Source: Cognatilysobacter segetis (GTDB lineage Bacteria; Pseudomonadota; Gammaproteobacteria; Xanthomonadales; Xanthomonadaceae). From it: a stretch of 36,303 bases of DNA. The position numbers were made by a program, and so were the translations under genes. Of the stretch, positions 8,711 through 17,516 are shown one piece after another. The DNA is taken from NCBI RefSeq assembly GCF_004359965.1, contig NZ_SMRQ01000039.1:1-36303 (forward strand), in the 5' to 3' direction. The notes beneath the pieces were generated by a model that saw nothing but the letters and a program-made list of their open reading frames with translations, did not search any database and had not been told where the DNA came from. How positions within the stretch are numbered: position 1 is the stretch's first letter; every line of letters begins with the position of its first letter.

Positions 8711-9774
8711 CAGCCGGCGGCGAGCAGCCGCATCGCGCCACGCTCGGCCAGCGCGACCATCAGCCGCTCCAGCGCGACCCAGGCATCGCCCTGCGCGCGC
8801 CCCTTGGCGATGCGATCGACCAGGCCGGCCTGCACCAGCAGCGCCTCCCAGGCCGGCGGCGAATGGCGCTGGAGCGCGCGCCGGTACATCGGCTGCTTGG
8901 CGTCCCAGACGCGCTGCGCCTTGAACGCCGCGACGAGGTTGCCGCCCTTGGCCTGCACCTGCGCGAGCGCCGCACCGCGCTGCAACTCCATGACGATCAT
9001 GCCGAGCAGCGCAGGCACCGCGTCGCCTTCGGCGCGCAGGCCATGGAGGATGCGGACCGCCTGCACGGGCTGGCCGTTCATCGCAGCATCGAGCAGGCGG
9101 AATACGTCGTAGCGCGAGGCGTCGGCGACGAGCGATTGCAGCGTGTCGAGCGTCAACGGGCGGCCGCCGCGCGGCGTTTCGCCGGCGTCCTTGAACAGCA
9201 GCGCGAGCTTCTCGACTTCCTGCGCCGCGGCGAGCAGGTTGCCCTCCACGCGCTCGGCGAGGTGCAGCACGGCGTCGCGATCCGGCGAGAAGCCGCGGCT
9301 GCGAAGGCGCCGATCCAGCCAGCCGGCGAGCTCGTGCGGCTTCACCGGCCATGCGATGGCGATGCGACCGATGCGGCCGATCGCCTGGCTCCAGTCGCCG
9401 CCATGGCTGCGGCTCCAGTCCTCGCAGGTCACCAGCAGCACGACGTCCGGCGACGGATTCGCGCAGAAATCGGCGATGACTTTCGCGCCTTCCTTGCCCG
9501 GCTTGCCGGTCGGCAGGCGCAACTCGACCAGCCGCCGCGTGGCGAACAGGCTCGGCGCGTTGAAGGTGGCGGACATCGCGTCCCAGTCGGGCTCGCGCTG
9601 GCCGGCGCCGGCTTCGAAGACTTCGCGCTCGCCGATGCCGTCGCGGCGTGCGGCCGCGCGCACGGCGTCCGCGGCCTCGAGCACCAGCAGGGGCTCGGCG
9701 CCGGCAATCAGGTAGGCGGGTTGCAGCGGCCCGGAGGCGAGCTGCGCGACGAGTTGCTCGGGCGTGAGGTCCAC
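8710..9774 (-). CDS. holA: DNA polymerase III delta subunit HolA
   Basis: The 354-residue protein matches the delta clamp-loader subunit in length and pattern (PLQPAYLIAGAEPLLVLEAAD near the start; WPVKPHELAGWLDRRLRSRG and EGNLLAAAQEVEKLALL in the middle; FRLLDAAMNGQPVQAVRIL). Delta opens the sliding-clamp ring. The start is GTG at 9774, 10 bases after the lptE stop, without a strong Shine-Dalgarno sequence, so translation may depend on coupling to lptE. Its identity is also supported by its place between lptE and nadD, as in E. coli. Confidence 0.95.
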   Translation of the reverse strand: MDLTPEQLVAQLASGPLQPAYLIAGAEPLLVLEAADAVRAAARRDGIGEREVFEAGAGQREPDWDAMSATFNAPSLFATRRLVELRLPTGKPGKEGAKVIADFCANPSPDVVLLVTCEDWSRSHGGDWSQAIGRIGRIAIAWPVKPHELAGWLDRRLRSRGFSPDRDAVLHLAERVEGNLLAAAQEVEKLALLFKDAGETPRGGRPLTLDTLQSLVADASRYDVFRLLDAAMNGQPVQAVRILHGLRAEGDAVPALLGMIVMELQRGAALAQVQAKGGNLVAAFKAQRVWDAKQPMYRRALQRHSPPAWEALLVQAGLVDRIAKGRAQGDAWVALERLMVALAERGAMRLLAAG

Positions 9775-9784
9775 GACGACCGGC

Positions 9785-10357
9785 TCAGCCGGCCGGGTTG
9801 CCTGCGGCGGCGTCGGCGGGGTTCGGCATGATCGCCGGCTGCGGGATCGGCTGCAGCTCCTTGACGCGGCCGGACTTCATGACCGCGTCGATCCGGCGCA
9901 GCACCGAGAACGACATCTCGCGCCGCAACTCCGTCGCCAGCGTCTCGCGCTCGCCTTCGGCGCCGATCGCGCTGGTCGGGTTGGAGACGTAGTCGCGCGA
10001 GAGCTCGATGCTCTGCCGCGGCACGACCACCTGGCCCGCGGCGTCACGCAGTTCGAAGATCACCGCGTAGCGAAGGCTGAACTCCTGCGAGCGGCCCAGC
10101 GCGTCCACGCTGATCGGCGTGTCGCCCCATTGCTCGGCGAGCACGTCGAGGACCGCGCCTTCGCCGCCTTCGCGCACGACGGTCACGCCGCCGCGCTCGA
10201 GCGCCTGCGCGATCGACTCGGCGAGCGGGCTGTAGCGGTCCGAGGAGACCACGTGCAGCGGGCTCAGCTGCGTCGGCACCGTGATCTGGTCGCGGAGATG
10301 GAAGCCGCAGCCGGACAGGGCCAGGACGAGGACGGCGGGAAGCAGGCGTCGGATCAT
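9785..10357 (-). CDS. lptE: LPS-assembly lipoprotein LptE
   Basis: The 190-residue protein starts MIRRLLPAVLVLALSGCGFHLRD: a lipoprotein signal peptide with lipobox LSGC and acylated Cys17, directly followed by the GFHLR motif typical of LptE. LptE forms a plug inside LptD at the outer membrane and is needed to insert LPS. The C-terminal part is Pro/Ala-rich (PIPQPAIMPNPADAAAGNPAG), an extension beyond the core fold. ATG 10357 was chosen because it gives a proper signal peptide; a start at 10414 would put 19 polar residues before it. It lies about 80 bases after leuS. Confidence 0.94.
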   Translation of the reverse strand: MIRRLLPAVLVLALSGCGFHLRDQITVPTQLSPLHVVSSDRYSPLAESIAQALERGGVTVVREGGEGAVLDVLAEQWGDTPISVDALGRSQEFSLRYAVIFELRDAAGQVVVPRQSIELSRDYVSNPTSAIGAEGERETLATELRREMSFSVLRRIDAVMKSGRVKELQPIPQPAIMPNPADAAAGNPAG

Positions 10358-10439
10358 GCGGGCAGTCTGGACGAGGCGGCGACGGGCGGCAATAGCGGCA
10401 GGCGGCGCGTCCACGTGGCGTGCACGCGGACGCGTCCCG

Positions 10440-13211
10440 TCAGCCGGCGACGATGTTGACGATCTTCCCCGGCACCACGATCACCTTGCGGACCGACTGG
10501 CCCTCGAGGAACTTCGCCACCGCCGGCTCCGCGAGAGCCGCGGCCTCCACCGCCTCCCGCGGCAGGTCGACCGCCACGTCGATCGTGCCGCGCAGCTTGC
10601 CGTTGACCTGCACCGCGAGCGTCACGGCGTCGCGTATCAGCGCGGCGGGATCGGCCTGCGGGAACGGCACGTCCTCCAGCAGGGTCTCCGGATGGCCGAG
10701 GGCCTGCCACAGTGCGTGGCAGACGTGCGGGGTCACCGGATTGAGCAGGAGCACCATCGCCTGCAGCGCCTCGTGGCGCACCGCGCGGCCCTGCTCGCTC
10801 ATGTCGTCGAACTTCGAGACGGCATTGAGCAGCTCCATCAGCGCGGCGATCGCGGTGTTGAAGCTGTGGCGGCGGCCGTAGTCGTCGCCCACCTTCTGGA
10901 TCGTCTCGTGCAGCTGGCGGCGCAGCGTCTTCTGCGCGGCGGTGAGCTGCGACGCGTCCACCTCCGGATGATCCGGCTGCGACACGTGCGTGATCACCTC
11001 GCGCCAGAAGCGGCGCAGGAAACGCGCCATGCCTTCGACGCCCGCCTCGTTCCACTCCAGCGATTGCTCCGGCGGCGCGGCGAACATCGAGAACAGGCGC
11101 ACCGTGTCGGCGCCGTACCTGCCGACCATGATCTGCGGGTCGACGCCGTTGTTCTTCGACTTCGACATCTTCTCGGTGCCGCCGATCTGAACGCGCCCGC
11201 CATCGACCTTGCTGTGCGCGCCGATGATCTTGCCGCGCTCGTCGCGGTCGATCTCGACGTCCGCCGGGTTGATCCAGTCCTTCGCGCCGTTGTCGAGCTC
11301 GCGGTAGAAGGTGTCGGCGATGACCATGCCCTGCGTGAGCAGGTGCGTGGCCGGCTCGTCGCCGTCGACCAGGCCGGCGTCGCGCAGCAGCCGGTGGTAG
11401 AAGCGGAAGTACAGCAGGTGCAGGATCGCGTGCTCGATGCCGCCGATGTACTGGTCGACCGGCAGCCAGTACTTCGCGCGCGCGTCGACCTGCTCGGGCG
11501 CGCCCGGCGAGGTGTAGCGCGCGTAGTACCAGCTCGACTCCATGAAGGTGTCGAACGTATCGGTCTCGCGCTCGGCAGCGGCGCCGCAGGACGGGCACGT
11601 CGTCTTCCGCCACTCCGGGTCGGACTTGATCGGCGACGACACGCCACTGAACTCGACGTCCTCCGGCAGCACGACCGGCAGCTGGTCCTCGGGCACCGGC
11701 ACCGCGCCGCACGCGTCGCAGTAGATCACCGGAATCGGGCAGCCCCAGTAGCGCTGGCGACTCACGCCCCAGTCGCGCAGCCGGAAGTTGACGCGGCGCC
11801 GCCCGCGGCCCTCGGCCTCGAACCTGCGCGCGAGATGCTCGAACGCCTCGGCGTATTCCATGCCGTCGAGCTCGTCGGAATTGACGATCCAGCCCTTCTC
11901 GGTCCACGCGCCTTCGTCGAGGATCTTCCGCTCGAACGCGTCGACGACTTCGACCGCCGCGCGCGTCTCGTACGGATCGCCGGCCGCGGATTCGCCGAGC
12001 GCGACGGTCATCGGATCGTCGTGGCGCGCGAGGTGCTTGGCGGCCTCGAGGATCGCGTCGCGGATCTCCGTCGGCGCGATGACCATGCGGATCGGGAGGT
12101 CGTACGTCTTCGCGAACGCCCAGTCGCGCTCGTCATGGCCCGGCACGCCCATCACCGCGCCCGTGCCGTAGTTCATCAGCACGAAGTTGGCGACGAAGAC
12201 CGGCAGCTCTTCGCCGCTCAGCGGATGGATGGCGCGCAGGCCGGTGTCCATGCCGCGCTTTTCCTGCGTCTCCAGTTCCGCTTCCGATACGCCGCCCTGC
12301 CGCAGCCCGGCGATGAACTCGGCCAGCGACGGATCGGACTCCGCGGCCGCCAGCGCGAGCGGGTGCTCGGCGGCGATCGACAGGAAGGTCACGCCCATGA
12401 GCGTGTCCGGCCGCGTGGTGAACACGGTCACCGGCTCGACCGCATTGCCGGCCGGCGAGCGCACGTCGAAGCGGATCTCGAGGCCTTCCGAGCGCCCGAT
12501 CCAGTTCCGCTGCATGGTCTTCACCGCGTCCGGCCAGCCCGGCAGCGTGTCGAGGCCGTCGAGCAGCTCCTGCGCGTAATCGGTGATCTTGAGGAACCAC
12601 TGCGGGATCTCGCGCTTCTCGACCACCGCGCCGGTTCGCCAGCCGCGGCCGTCGATCACCTGCTCGTTGGCGAGCACGGTCTGGTCGACCGGATCCCAGT
12701 TCACGACCGAATTGCGGCGGTACGCGAGTCCCTTCTTCATCAGGCGCACGAACATGCGCTGTTCGTGCACGTAGTACGACGGCTGGCAGGTGGCGAACTC
12801 GCGCGACCAGTCGATCGCATAGCCCATCTGCTGCAACTGGGCCTTCATGTGCGCGATGTTGGCGTAGGTCCACTTCGCCGGCGCCGTGCGGTTCTTGATC
12901 GCGGCGTTCTCGGCCGGCAGGCCGAAGGCGTCCCAACCCATCGGCTGCAGCACGTTGTGGCCGGTCATGCGCTTGTAGCGGCTGATGACGTCGCCGATCG
13001 TGTAGTTGCGCACGTGGCCCATGTGCAGCGCGCCCGACGGGTACGGCAGCATGGACAGGCAGAAATACTTGGGCTTGGGCGACGACTCGTCGACCTGGAA
13101 GGCACGCGTGCCGTCCCAGAAGGCCTGGGCACCGGCTTCAACCGCGGCGGGATCGTAGGCGCGCGGGTCGGCGCTGGCGGGGTTGACGTCGGTCGCGTTG
13201 GAGGAGGCCAC
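10440..13211 (-). CDS. leuS: Leucyl-tRNA synthetase
   Basis: The 923-residue class I synthetase charges tRNA-Leu. Visible are the HIGH-type motif HMGH at about 61-65 ([20 protein letters not shown]), the connective-peptide editing domain with [15 protein letters not shown] at about 347-363, the tRNA-binding KMSKS at about 678 ([13 protein letters not shown]), and the C-terminal domain ending [18 protein letters not shown] zinc-type CDACGAVP...CPSCGA pair is present in the insert. The protein is about 40-60 residues longer than the E. coli enzyme and the Xanthomonas sequence I remember; the extra length lies at residues about 381-423, at the end of the editing domain. The start is GTG at 13211; the first 15-20 residues are poorly conserved, so a nearby alternative is possible. 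It heads the leuS-to-rlmH operon. Confidence 0.96.
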   Translation of the reverse strand: MASSNATDVNPASADPRAYDPAAVEAGAQAFWDGTRAFQVDESSPKPKYFCLSMLPYPSGALHMGHVRNYTIGDVISRYKRMTGHNVLQPMGWDAFGLPAENAAIKNRTAPAKWTYANIAHMKAQLQQMGYAIDWSREFATCQPSYYVHEQRMFVRLMKKGLAYRRNSVVNWDPVDQTVLANEQVIDGRGWRTGAVVEKREIPQWFLKITDYAQELLDGLDTLPGWPDAVKTMQRNWIGRSEGLEIRFDVRSPAGNAVEPVTVFTTRPDTLMGVTFLSIAAEHPLALAAAESDPSLAEFIAGLRQGGVSEAELETQEKRGMDTGLRAIHPLSGEELPVFVANFVLMNYGTGAVMGVPGHDERDWAFAKTYDLPIRMVIAPTEIRDAILEAAKHLARHDDPMTVALGESAAGDPYETRAAVEVVDAFERKILDEGAWTEKGWIVNSDELDGMEYAEAFEHLARRFEAEGRGRRRVNFRLRDWGVSRQRYWGCPIPVIYCDACGAVPVPEDQLPVVLPEDVEFSGVSSPIKSDPEWRKTTCPSCGAAAERETDTFDTFMESSWYYARYTSPGAPEQVDARAKYWLPVDQYIGGIEHAILHLLYFRFYHRLLRDAGLVDGDEPATHLLTQGMVIADTFYRELDNGAKDWINPADVEIDRDERGKIIGAHSKVDGGRVQIGGTEKMSKSKNNGVDPQIMVGRYGADTVRLFSMFAAPPEQSLEWNEAGVEGMARFLRRFWREVITHVSQPDHPEVDASQLTAAQKTLRRQLHETIQKVGDDYGRRHSFNTAIAALMELLNAVSKFDDMSEQGRAVRHEALQAMVLLLNPVTPHVCHALWQALGHPETLLEDVPFPQADPAALIRDAVTLAVQVNGKLRGTIDVAVDLPREAVEAAALAEPAVAKFLEGQSVRKVIVVPGKIVNIVAG

Positions 13212-13342
13212 GGGGGCAGTCCGGACGGGGGGCGGTCGAAAAGCCTATCGCAGTGCACAAATCGGCGTCACGCATCGCGGGAACGACGTCGCCCAGGGCA
13301 TGGCTCTTGCACAATCGCGAGCAGCCTACTCCCGCGCCCTCC

Positions 13343-15073
13343 ATGCCCGCTTCCCGACTCCGCGATCGCCGCCGCCCGTTCGTCCTGACCGGCCTCGTGA
13401 CGCTGCTGGTCGGCGTCACCGCGGCGATGCTCGCGGGCATCGGCGCCATTTCATCGAGCGCACGCTGGGTGAGCCACACCTACGAGGTGCTCGCGAAGAT
13501 CGAGTCGGTACGGTCCGCGCTGGACAGCACCGAGTCCGCGGCCCGCGGTTTCCGGCTCAGCGGCGACGAACGCCTGCAAGCCGACTACATCGGCCACCGC
13601 CTGCTCGCGCCGGCGCAGGCCGATGCCCTCGTCGCGCTGGTGTCCGACAACCCGGCCCAGGAGCGACGCGCACGGGTGCTGCGCGAACTCGTGCGCGAGC
13701 GGCTGGCGCAGATCGAACGCACGGTCGAGCTGCAGGCGGCGGGCCGCGCCACGGAGGCGAACCGGACGATGATGACCGTCGGCGCCCGGACCGGCGACGC
13801 GATCGACGCGGCGGCGGACGCCCTGGAGGCGTCCGAGCAGGGGCTGCTCGACGACCGTCGCGCGTCGAGCAACCGGCACGCCTGGTGGCTCGCGGCCATC
13901 GTCCTTTTCGGGCTCGTCATCGCGCTGGCGATGCTGGCGGCCCTGCTGCGCATGCTCGGCCGGGAGACGCGGCGCGCGCTCGCGCTCGAAGCCGAAGCCC
14001 GCGACGCGCTCGCCACCCTCGAAGCCGCCGCCGCGCAACGCGAGCTGCTCGCCGAGCAGCGCCGCGTGCTGGGTGCCTTCGCGAGCCTTCTGCACAGCTG
14101 CCAGGGCGTCGAGGAAGCCCTGGATGTCGCGGGCAACGCGCTCGCCCAGCTGGTCCCGAACGGCGCAGGCGTCTGCTACGCGATGCGGGCGTCGCAGAAC
14201 CTGCTCGAGTTGCACCCGCTCTTCGGCACGCACGGCGCCGAATACGACGACGTGATCCGGCCGGACCAGTGCTGGGGCCTGCGTCGGGGCGCGACCCACG
14301 TCTACGACCCCGCGCGGCCGACCGCGCTGTGCGAGCACCTGCGCGGGCTCGACCCGGCGCATGCCTGCGGGGCCTGCGTTCCGCTGACCTCCCAGGGCAA
14401 CGTGCTCGGCCTGCTGCACGTGAGCGCGCGCCACGGCCGCATTCTGAGCGAACTGGAGCGCGCGGCAGTCGAGTCGGTGGCCGAGCACCTCGCCCTGGTG
14501 CTGTACAGCCTCGGCCTGCGGGAGAGCCTGCGCGTGCAGTCGCTGCGGGACCCGCTTACCGGGCTCTACAATCGCCGCTACCTGGAAGAGAGCCTGCCGC
14601 GGGAGATCGAGCGCTGCGAACGCCGCGATCGCCCGCTGTCGGTGCTCATGCTCGACGTCGACCACTTCAAGCGCTTCAACGACGAACATGGCCACGGCGC
14701 GGGCGACGCGTTGCTCACGCGCATCGGCCAGGTGCTCGCGGCGGTCACGCGTGGCGAGGACATCGCCTGCCGCTACGGGGGCGAGGAATTCACCGTCGTC
14801 ATGCCCGAGGCGAGCACGGAGCAGGCCTGCGCGCGCGCCGAGCAGATCCGCGAGGCGGTCGCGGGCGCCACCGTCAGTTACATGCGCCGCGAACTCGGGC
14901 CCGTGTCCGTGTCCATCGGCCTGAGCCAGCTGCGGGCCGGCATGGACAGCCCGGAGACGCTGATGGCGGACGCCGACCGGGCGCTGTATTCGGCGAAGGC
15001 AGAGGGCCGGAACCGCGTGGTCTGCCACCTTCCGCAGGCACGCGCCGTGCTGTCGGAATCGCAGGGCGCATGA
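13343..15073 (+). CDS. Membrane diguanylate cyclase: CHASE3-GAF-GGDEF
   Basis: The 576-residue protein has TM1 at about 11-38, a periplasmic CHASE3-type helical sensor (HTYEVLAKIESVRSALDSTESAARGFRLSGD), TM2 at about 184-205, a coiled linker, a GAF domain at about 235-385, and a GGDEF domain at about 405-565. The active-site loop is GGEEF (479-483) and an inhibitory RxxD site (RGED, 470-473) lies exactly five residues before it, so the domain should make cyclic-di-GMP and be subject to product feedback. The GAF part carries spaced cysteines (QCWGLRRG, ALCEHL, HACGACVPL), a pattern seen in some GGDEF-linked GAF domains with unknown ligand. The ATG at 13343 was chosen because it sits directly before TM1; the ribosome site is weak. 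Divergent from leuS. Confidence 0.93.
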   Translation: MPASRLRDRRRPFVLTGLVTLLVGVTAAMLAGIGAISSSARWVSHTYEVLAKIESVRSALDSTESAARGFRLSGDERLQADYIGHRLLAPAQADALVALVSDNPAQERRARVLRELVRERLAQIERTVELQAAGRATEANRTMMTVGARTGDAIDAAADALEASEQGLLDDRRASSNRHAWWLAAIVLFGLVIALAMLAALLRMLGRETRRALALEAEARDALATLEAAAAQRELLAEQRRVLGAFASLLHSCQGVEEALDVAGNALAQLVPNGAGVCYAMRASQNLLELHPLFGTHGAEYDDVIRPDQCWGLRRGATHVYDPARPTALCEHLRGLDPAHACGACVPLTSQGNVLGLLHVSARHGRILSELERAAVESVAEHLALVLYSLGLRESLRVQSLRDPLTGLYNRRYLEESLPREIERCERRDRPLSVLMLDVDHFKRFNDEHGHGAGDALLTRIGQVLAAVTRGEDIACRYGGEEFTVVMPEASTEQACARAEQIREAVAGATVSYMRRELGPVSVSIGLSQLRAGMDSPETLMADADRALYSAKAEGRNRVVCHLPQARAVLSESQGA

Positions 15074-15079
15074 TTCAAT
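15074..15079 (+). promoter_or_regulatory. Possible -10 box before the SemiSWEET gene
   Basis: TTCAAT lies directly after the cyclase stop codon and about 24 bases before a small open frame with a good ribosome site. No convincing -35 element is visible. Confidence 0.25.
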
Positions 15080-15102
15080 CGCGCGTCCTGCGAGGACACC
15101 TC

Positions 15103-15174
15103 ATGCCGCAACGCCCCCTCCGCCGCATCGCCGTACGCGTCGCCACCGCTGGCGGCCGGAGACCCGCTCGATGA
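15103..15174 (+). CDS. Possible 23-residue Arg-rich leader peptide coupled to SemiSWEET
   Basis: A short frame has GAGGA at 15092-15096 six bases before its ATG, and its TGA overlaps the SemiSWEET ATG as ATGA (15171-15174). The product would have 8 arginines among 23 residues and no hydrophobic segment. The spacing and overlap are those of a translationally coupled leader, but in a GC-rich genome short open frames are common, so this may be chance. Confidence 0.28.
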   Translation: MPQRPLRRIAVRVATAGGRRPAR

Positions 15175-15422
15175 CAGGCGACTGGATCGGCTACGTCGCC
15201 GCCGCGATGACGACGCTCTCGTTCCTTCCGCAGGCCGTCCATACGATCCGCACGCGGGATACCCGCGGGATCTCGCTGGGGATGTACGTCGTGTTCACCC
15301 TCGGCGTCGCCTGCTGGTTCTTCTACGGCGTCGTGCTCGGCTCATGGCCGATGATCGTGTCCAACCTGGTCACGCTGGGCCCGTCGGCGACGATCCTCGC
15401 GATGAAGCTGCGCTACCGCTAG
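15171..15422 (+). CDS. SemiSWEET family sugar transporter
   Basis: The 83-residue protein has three predicted membrane helices and the PQ-loop pattern (TTLSFLPQAVHTIRTRDTRGISLGMY, then VACWFFYGVVLGSWPMIVSNLVTLGPSATIL). The FLPQ motif and the Asn/Leu-rich third helix are typical of SemiSWEETs, which form dimers and carry mono- or disaccharides through the inner membrane. GGAGA at 15158-15162 is 8 bases before the ATG. Its last 53 bases are antisense to the end of the convergent DUF998 gene. Confidence 0.92.
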   Translation: MTGDWIGYVAAAMTTLSFLPQAVHTIRTRDTRGISLGMYVVFTLGVACWFFYGVVLGSWPMIVSNLVTLGPSATILAMKLRYR

Positions 15423-15999
15423 GCGCCAGCAGGATCACGCCGGCGAACCACGCCGCGAACGCGACGCGCTGCGCGAGGCCCACCGGCAGCAGGCCGGGCA
15501 GCAGGAGCGCGAACGCCAGCGTCGCCACCGCGCATGCGACGACCTGCCAGCAGCGACGCGCGTGAGGCGTACCGCGCATGCCGACCGCCAGCAGCAGCGC
15601 GCCGGCCATGAAGGCGACCCACCACGCCGTCCACGCGGCCGCATGCAGTCGGCTGGCCGCCGACATCAGGTCCGACGAATCCAGCGGCAGCAGTCCCAGG
15701 GCCGCGAACGCGAGCGCGGCGAGCGTCAGTACCTGGACGCCGAGCCGCGCACCGAAGCGCGTATCGGCCATCCGCGAACGCAGCATCTGCGCGACGACCG
15801 CCGCGAGCAGCCCCGGCACGACGAAGCCCGCGACGTTGAATGCTCCCGCACGCGGCACCCCGCTCGCGCCGAGCGCGGCGACCGGATGCTGCATGTGCGA
15901 GAACGTATCGAACGCGGCGCCGAAGCCGGCGACCGAGGCGACGAACAGCGCGGCGGCCGATACGGCGGCGATGCGCGGAAGGCTGACGGGACGTTGCAT
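15370..15999 (-). CDS. DUF998 family integral membrane protein
   Basis: The 209-residue protein has about six hydrophobic helices (for example ALFVASVAGFGAAF, FNVAGFVVPGLLAAVVAQML, VLTLAALAFAALGLL, AAWTAWWVAFMAGALLLAVG, VVACAVATLAFALLLPGLL). The segment TFSHMQHPVAALGASGVPRA, before helix 2, fits the DUF998 family, whose function is not known. The C-terminal 17 or so residues are encoded opposite the SemiSWEET gene. TAGCAT ends 6 bases before its ATG, so it may be translated from a leaderless message. Confidence 0.82.
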   Translation of the reverse strand: MQRPVSLPRIAAVSAAALFVASVAGFGAAFDTFSHMQHPVAALGASGVPRAGAFNVAGFVVPGLLAAVVAQMLRSRMADTRFGARLGVQVLTLAALAFAALGLLPLDSSDLMSAASRLHAAAWTAWWVAFMAGALLLAVGMRGTPHARRCWQVVACAVATLAFALLLPGLLPVGLAQRVAFAAWFAGVILLAPSGSAASSRGSSPTGPA

Positions 16000-16005
16000 C
16001 GCCCC

Positions 16006-16011
16006 ATGCTA
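16006..16011 (-). promoter_or_regulatory. Putative -10 box of the DUF998 gene
   Basis: TAGCAT on the minus strand ends 6 bases before the ATG at 15999, which would place the transcription start at the start codon. No -35 element or ribosome site is evident. Confidence 0.42.
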
Positions 16012-16073
16012 GCGTGCCCGCCTTGCGCAGCCGGGGCCGCGCCCCCAGTTAACGCCGACTTCCAGGAGCCGCC

Positions 16074-16940
16074 ATGACCGCCGACGCGAAACCGCATGTC
16101 TTCGACGCCACCGCCGACCGCTTCCAGGACGATGTCCTGCAGCGCTCGCTGCAGGTGCCGGTGCTGGTCGACTTCTGGGCGGAGTGGTGCGGCCCGTGCA
16201 AGACGCTCGGCCCGATCCTCGAGAAGCTCGCCGACCAGTACGGCGGCGCGTTCCTGCTGGCGAAGGTCGACGTGGACAAGGAGCAGCAGCTCGCCGCGGC
16301 GTTCCAGGTGCGCTCGATCCCGACCGTGTTCCTCGTGAAGGACGGCCAGCTGGTCGACGGTTTCCCGGGCGCGATGCCGGAAGGCGCATTGCGCGAATTC
16401 CTCGCCTCGCACGGCATCGAGCCGCGCGCCGCCGCCGAAGAGCCCGCGGCCGCCGAGCTGCCCGCGTCCGATCCGCACGAGACGGTGGTGCGTCTGCGCG
16501 CGGACGTCGCGGCCAATCCGGACGACGACGCGCTCAAGCTCGACCTCGCGCTCGCGCTGCTCGCCGTGGGCGCCACGGTCGAGGCCGAGCACCTCCTCGA
16601 CGCGCTGCCCGCGAACCTCGCCACCGACGATCGCACCGAGCGCGCCCGCGCCCACCTGCGGCTGCTGGCCGCGTCGAAGGACGCGCCGGCGCCCGAAGTG
16701 CTGGAAGCGGCGATCGCCGCCGATCCGTCCGACCTGCGCGCGCGCCACCTGCTGGCCGTGCAACGCCTGCTGGGCGGGCGCGAGGCCGATGGCTTCGAGC
16801 AGCTCATCGACATGCTGTCGCGCGATCGCCAATACGAGGACGGGCTCGCGCGTCGCACGCTCATCGACGCGTTCCGCGTGGTGGCCGACGAGGATCTCGT
16901 CTCCCGCTACCGCCGGCGCATGTCGTCGCTGCTGTTCTGA
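16074..16940 (+). CDS. cnoX: Thioredoxin-TPR protein, CnoX/YbbN-like co-chaperone
   Basis: The 288-residue protein has an N-terminal thioredoxin domain (about 8-115) with an intact WCGPC active site (Cys39, Cys42), then IPTVFLVKDG, followed by a helical TPR-like half (about 130-288) including LKLDLALALLAVGATVEAEHLL and the C-terminal YEDGLARRTLIDAF motif. This layout is that of YbbN/CnoX, a holdase that hands oxidised clients to GroEL and DnaK. E. coli CnoX has lost the CxxC; this protein keeps it, so it should also act as a thiol-disulfide reductase. AGGAG at 16064-16068 is 5 bases before the ATG. Confidence 0.93.
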   Translation: MTADAKPHVFDATADRFQDDVLQRSLQVPVLVDFWAEWCGPCKTLGPILEKLADQYGGAFLLAKVDVDKEQQLAAAFQVRSIPTVFLVKDGQLVDGFPGAMPEGALREFLASHGIEPRAAAEEPAAAELPASDPHETVVRLRADVAANPDDDALKLDLALALLAVGATVEAEHLLDALPANLATDDRTERARAHLRLLAASKDAPAPEVLEAAIAADPSDLRARHLLAVQRLLGGREADGFEQLIDMLSRDRQYEDGLARRTLIDAFRVVADEDLVSRYRRRMSSLLF

Positions 16941-16991
16941 GCCGGCGCCCGTGAACCAACCCGTGCCGCGGCGCGCATCGCGGGGCCGGCC

Positions 16992-17456
16992 TTGAACCCA
17001 CGCCGCGTCGGCGCCGCCACGCTGCGCCACCTGCTGAACCTGTGGCCACCGTTCCTGTTCGCGGGCATCCGCGTGGCCGCGCTGTCGGATGATTTCCGCC
17101 ACGCGCGCGTGGAGCTGCGCCTGCGGCCCTGGAACCGCAACGCCGTGGGCACCCATTTCGGCGGCAGCCTGTTCGCGATGACCGATCCGTTCTGGATGTT
17201 GCTGGTCATGCGCCGCCTCGGCGCTGATCACGTGGTTTGGGATCGCGCGGGCACGATCGATTTCCTCAAGCCCGGCCGCGGCATCGTGCACGCCGAGTTC
17301 CGGCTCGACGACGCGACGCTCGACGCGATCCGCGCCGAGACCGCGGACGGCGCGAAGCATCTGCGCTGGTTCGAGACGCCCGTGCTGGACGCCGCGGGCG
17401 ACACCGTCGCGCTCGTGCGCAAGCAGGTGTACGTGCGGCGCAAGCCGGGCCGCTGA
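16992..17456 (+). CDS. DUF4442 hotdog-fold (thioesterase-like) protein
   Basis: The 154-residue protein carries the hotdog core pattern RNAVGTHFGGSLFAMTDPFWMLL and FLKPGRGIVHAEFRL, as in DUF4442 and YiiD-C-type thioesterase-like proteins. Such proteins probably act on acyl-CoA or acyl carrier thioesters, but the substrate is unknown. The start is a TTG at 16992; the GTGs at 16951 and 16963 are in other frames. It follows cnoX by 51 bases and may be in the same transcript. Confidence 0.85.
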   Translation: MNPRRVGAATLRHLLNLWPPFLFAGIRVAALSDDFRHARVELRLRPWNRNAVGTHFGGSLFAMTDPFWMLLVMRRLGADHVVWDRAGTIDFLKPGRGIVHAEFRLDDATLDAIRAETADGAKHLRWFETPVLDAAGDTVALVRKQVYVRRKPGR

Positions 17457-17502
17457 TCACGCTTCGCTGCCACCGCGCCTTCGCGGCGCTCGCCGCTGCC
17501 TA

Positions 17503-17508
17503 TATGCT
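17503..17508 (+). promoter_or_regulatory. Putative -10 box of the Ser/Thr kinase gene
   Basis: TATGCT within TATATGCT ends 8 bases before the kinase ATG at 17517, giving a near-leaderless transcript. There is no Shine-Dalgarno sequence in this short gap. Confidence 0.42.
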
Positions 17509-17516
17509 CCGGCCGC

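Noticed and set aside
10281-13388. 1035-codon open frame on the plus strand opposite leuS
   Set aside because: Antisense shadow of leuS; composition dominated by Arg, Val, His and Ala, with no domain.
13451-15028. 525-codon minus-strand frame opposite the diguanylate cyclase
   Set aside because: No motif, and the plus-strand gene has complete CHASE3, GAF and GGDEF signatures.
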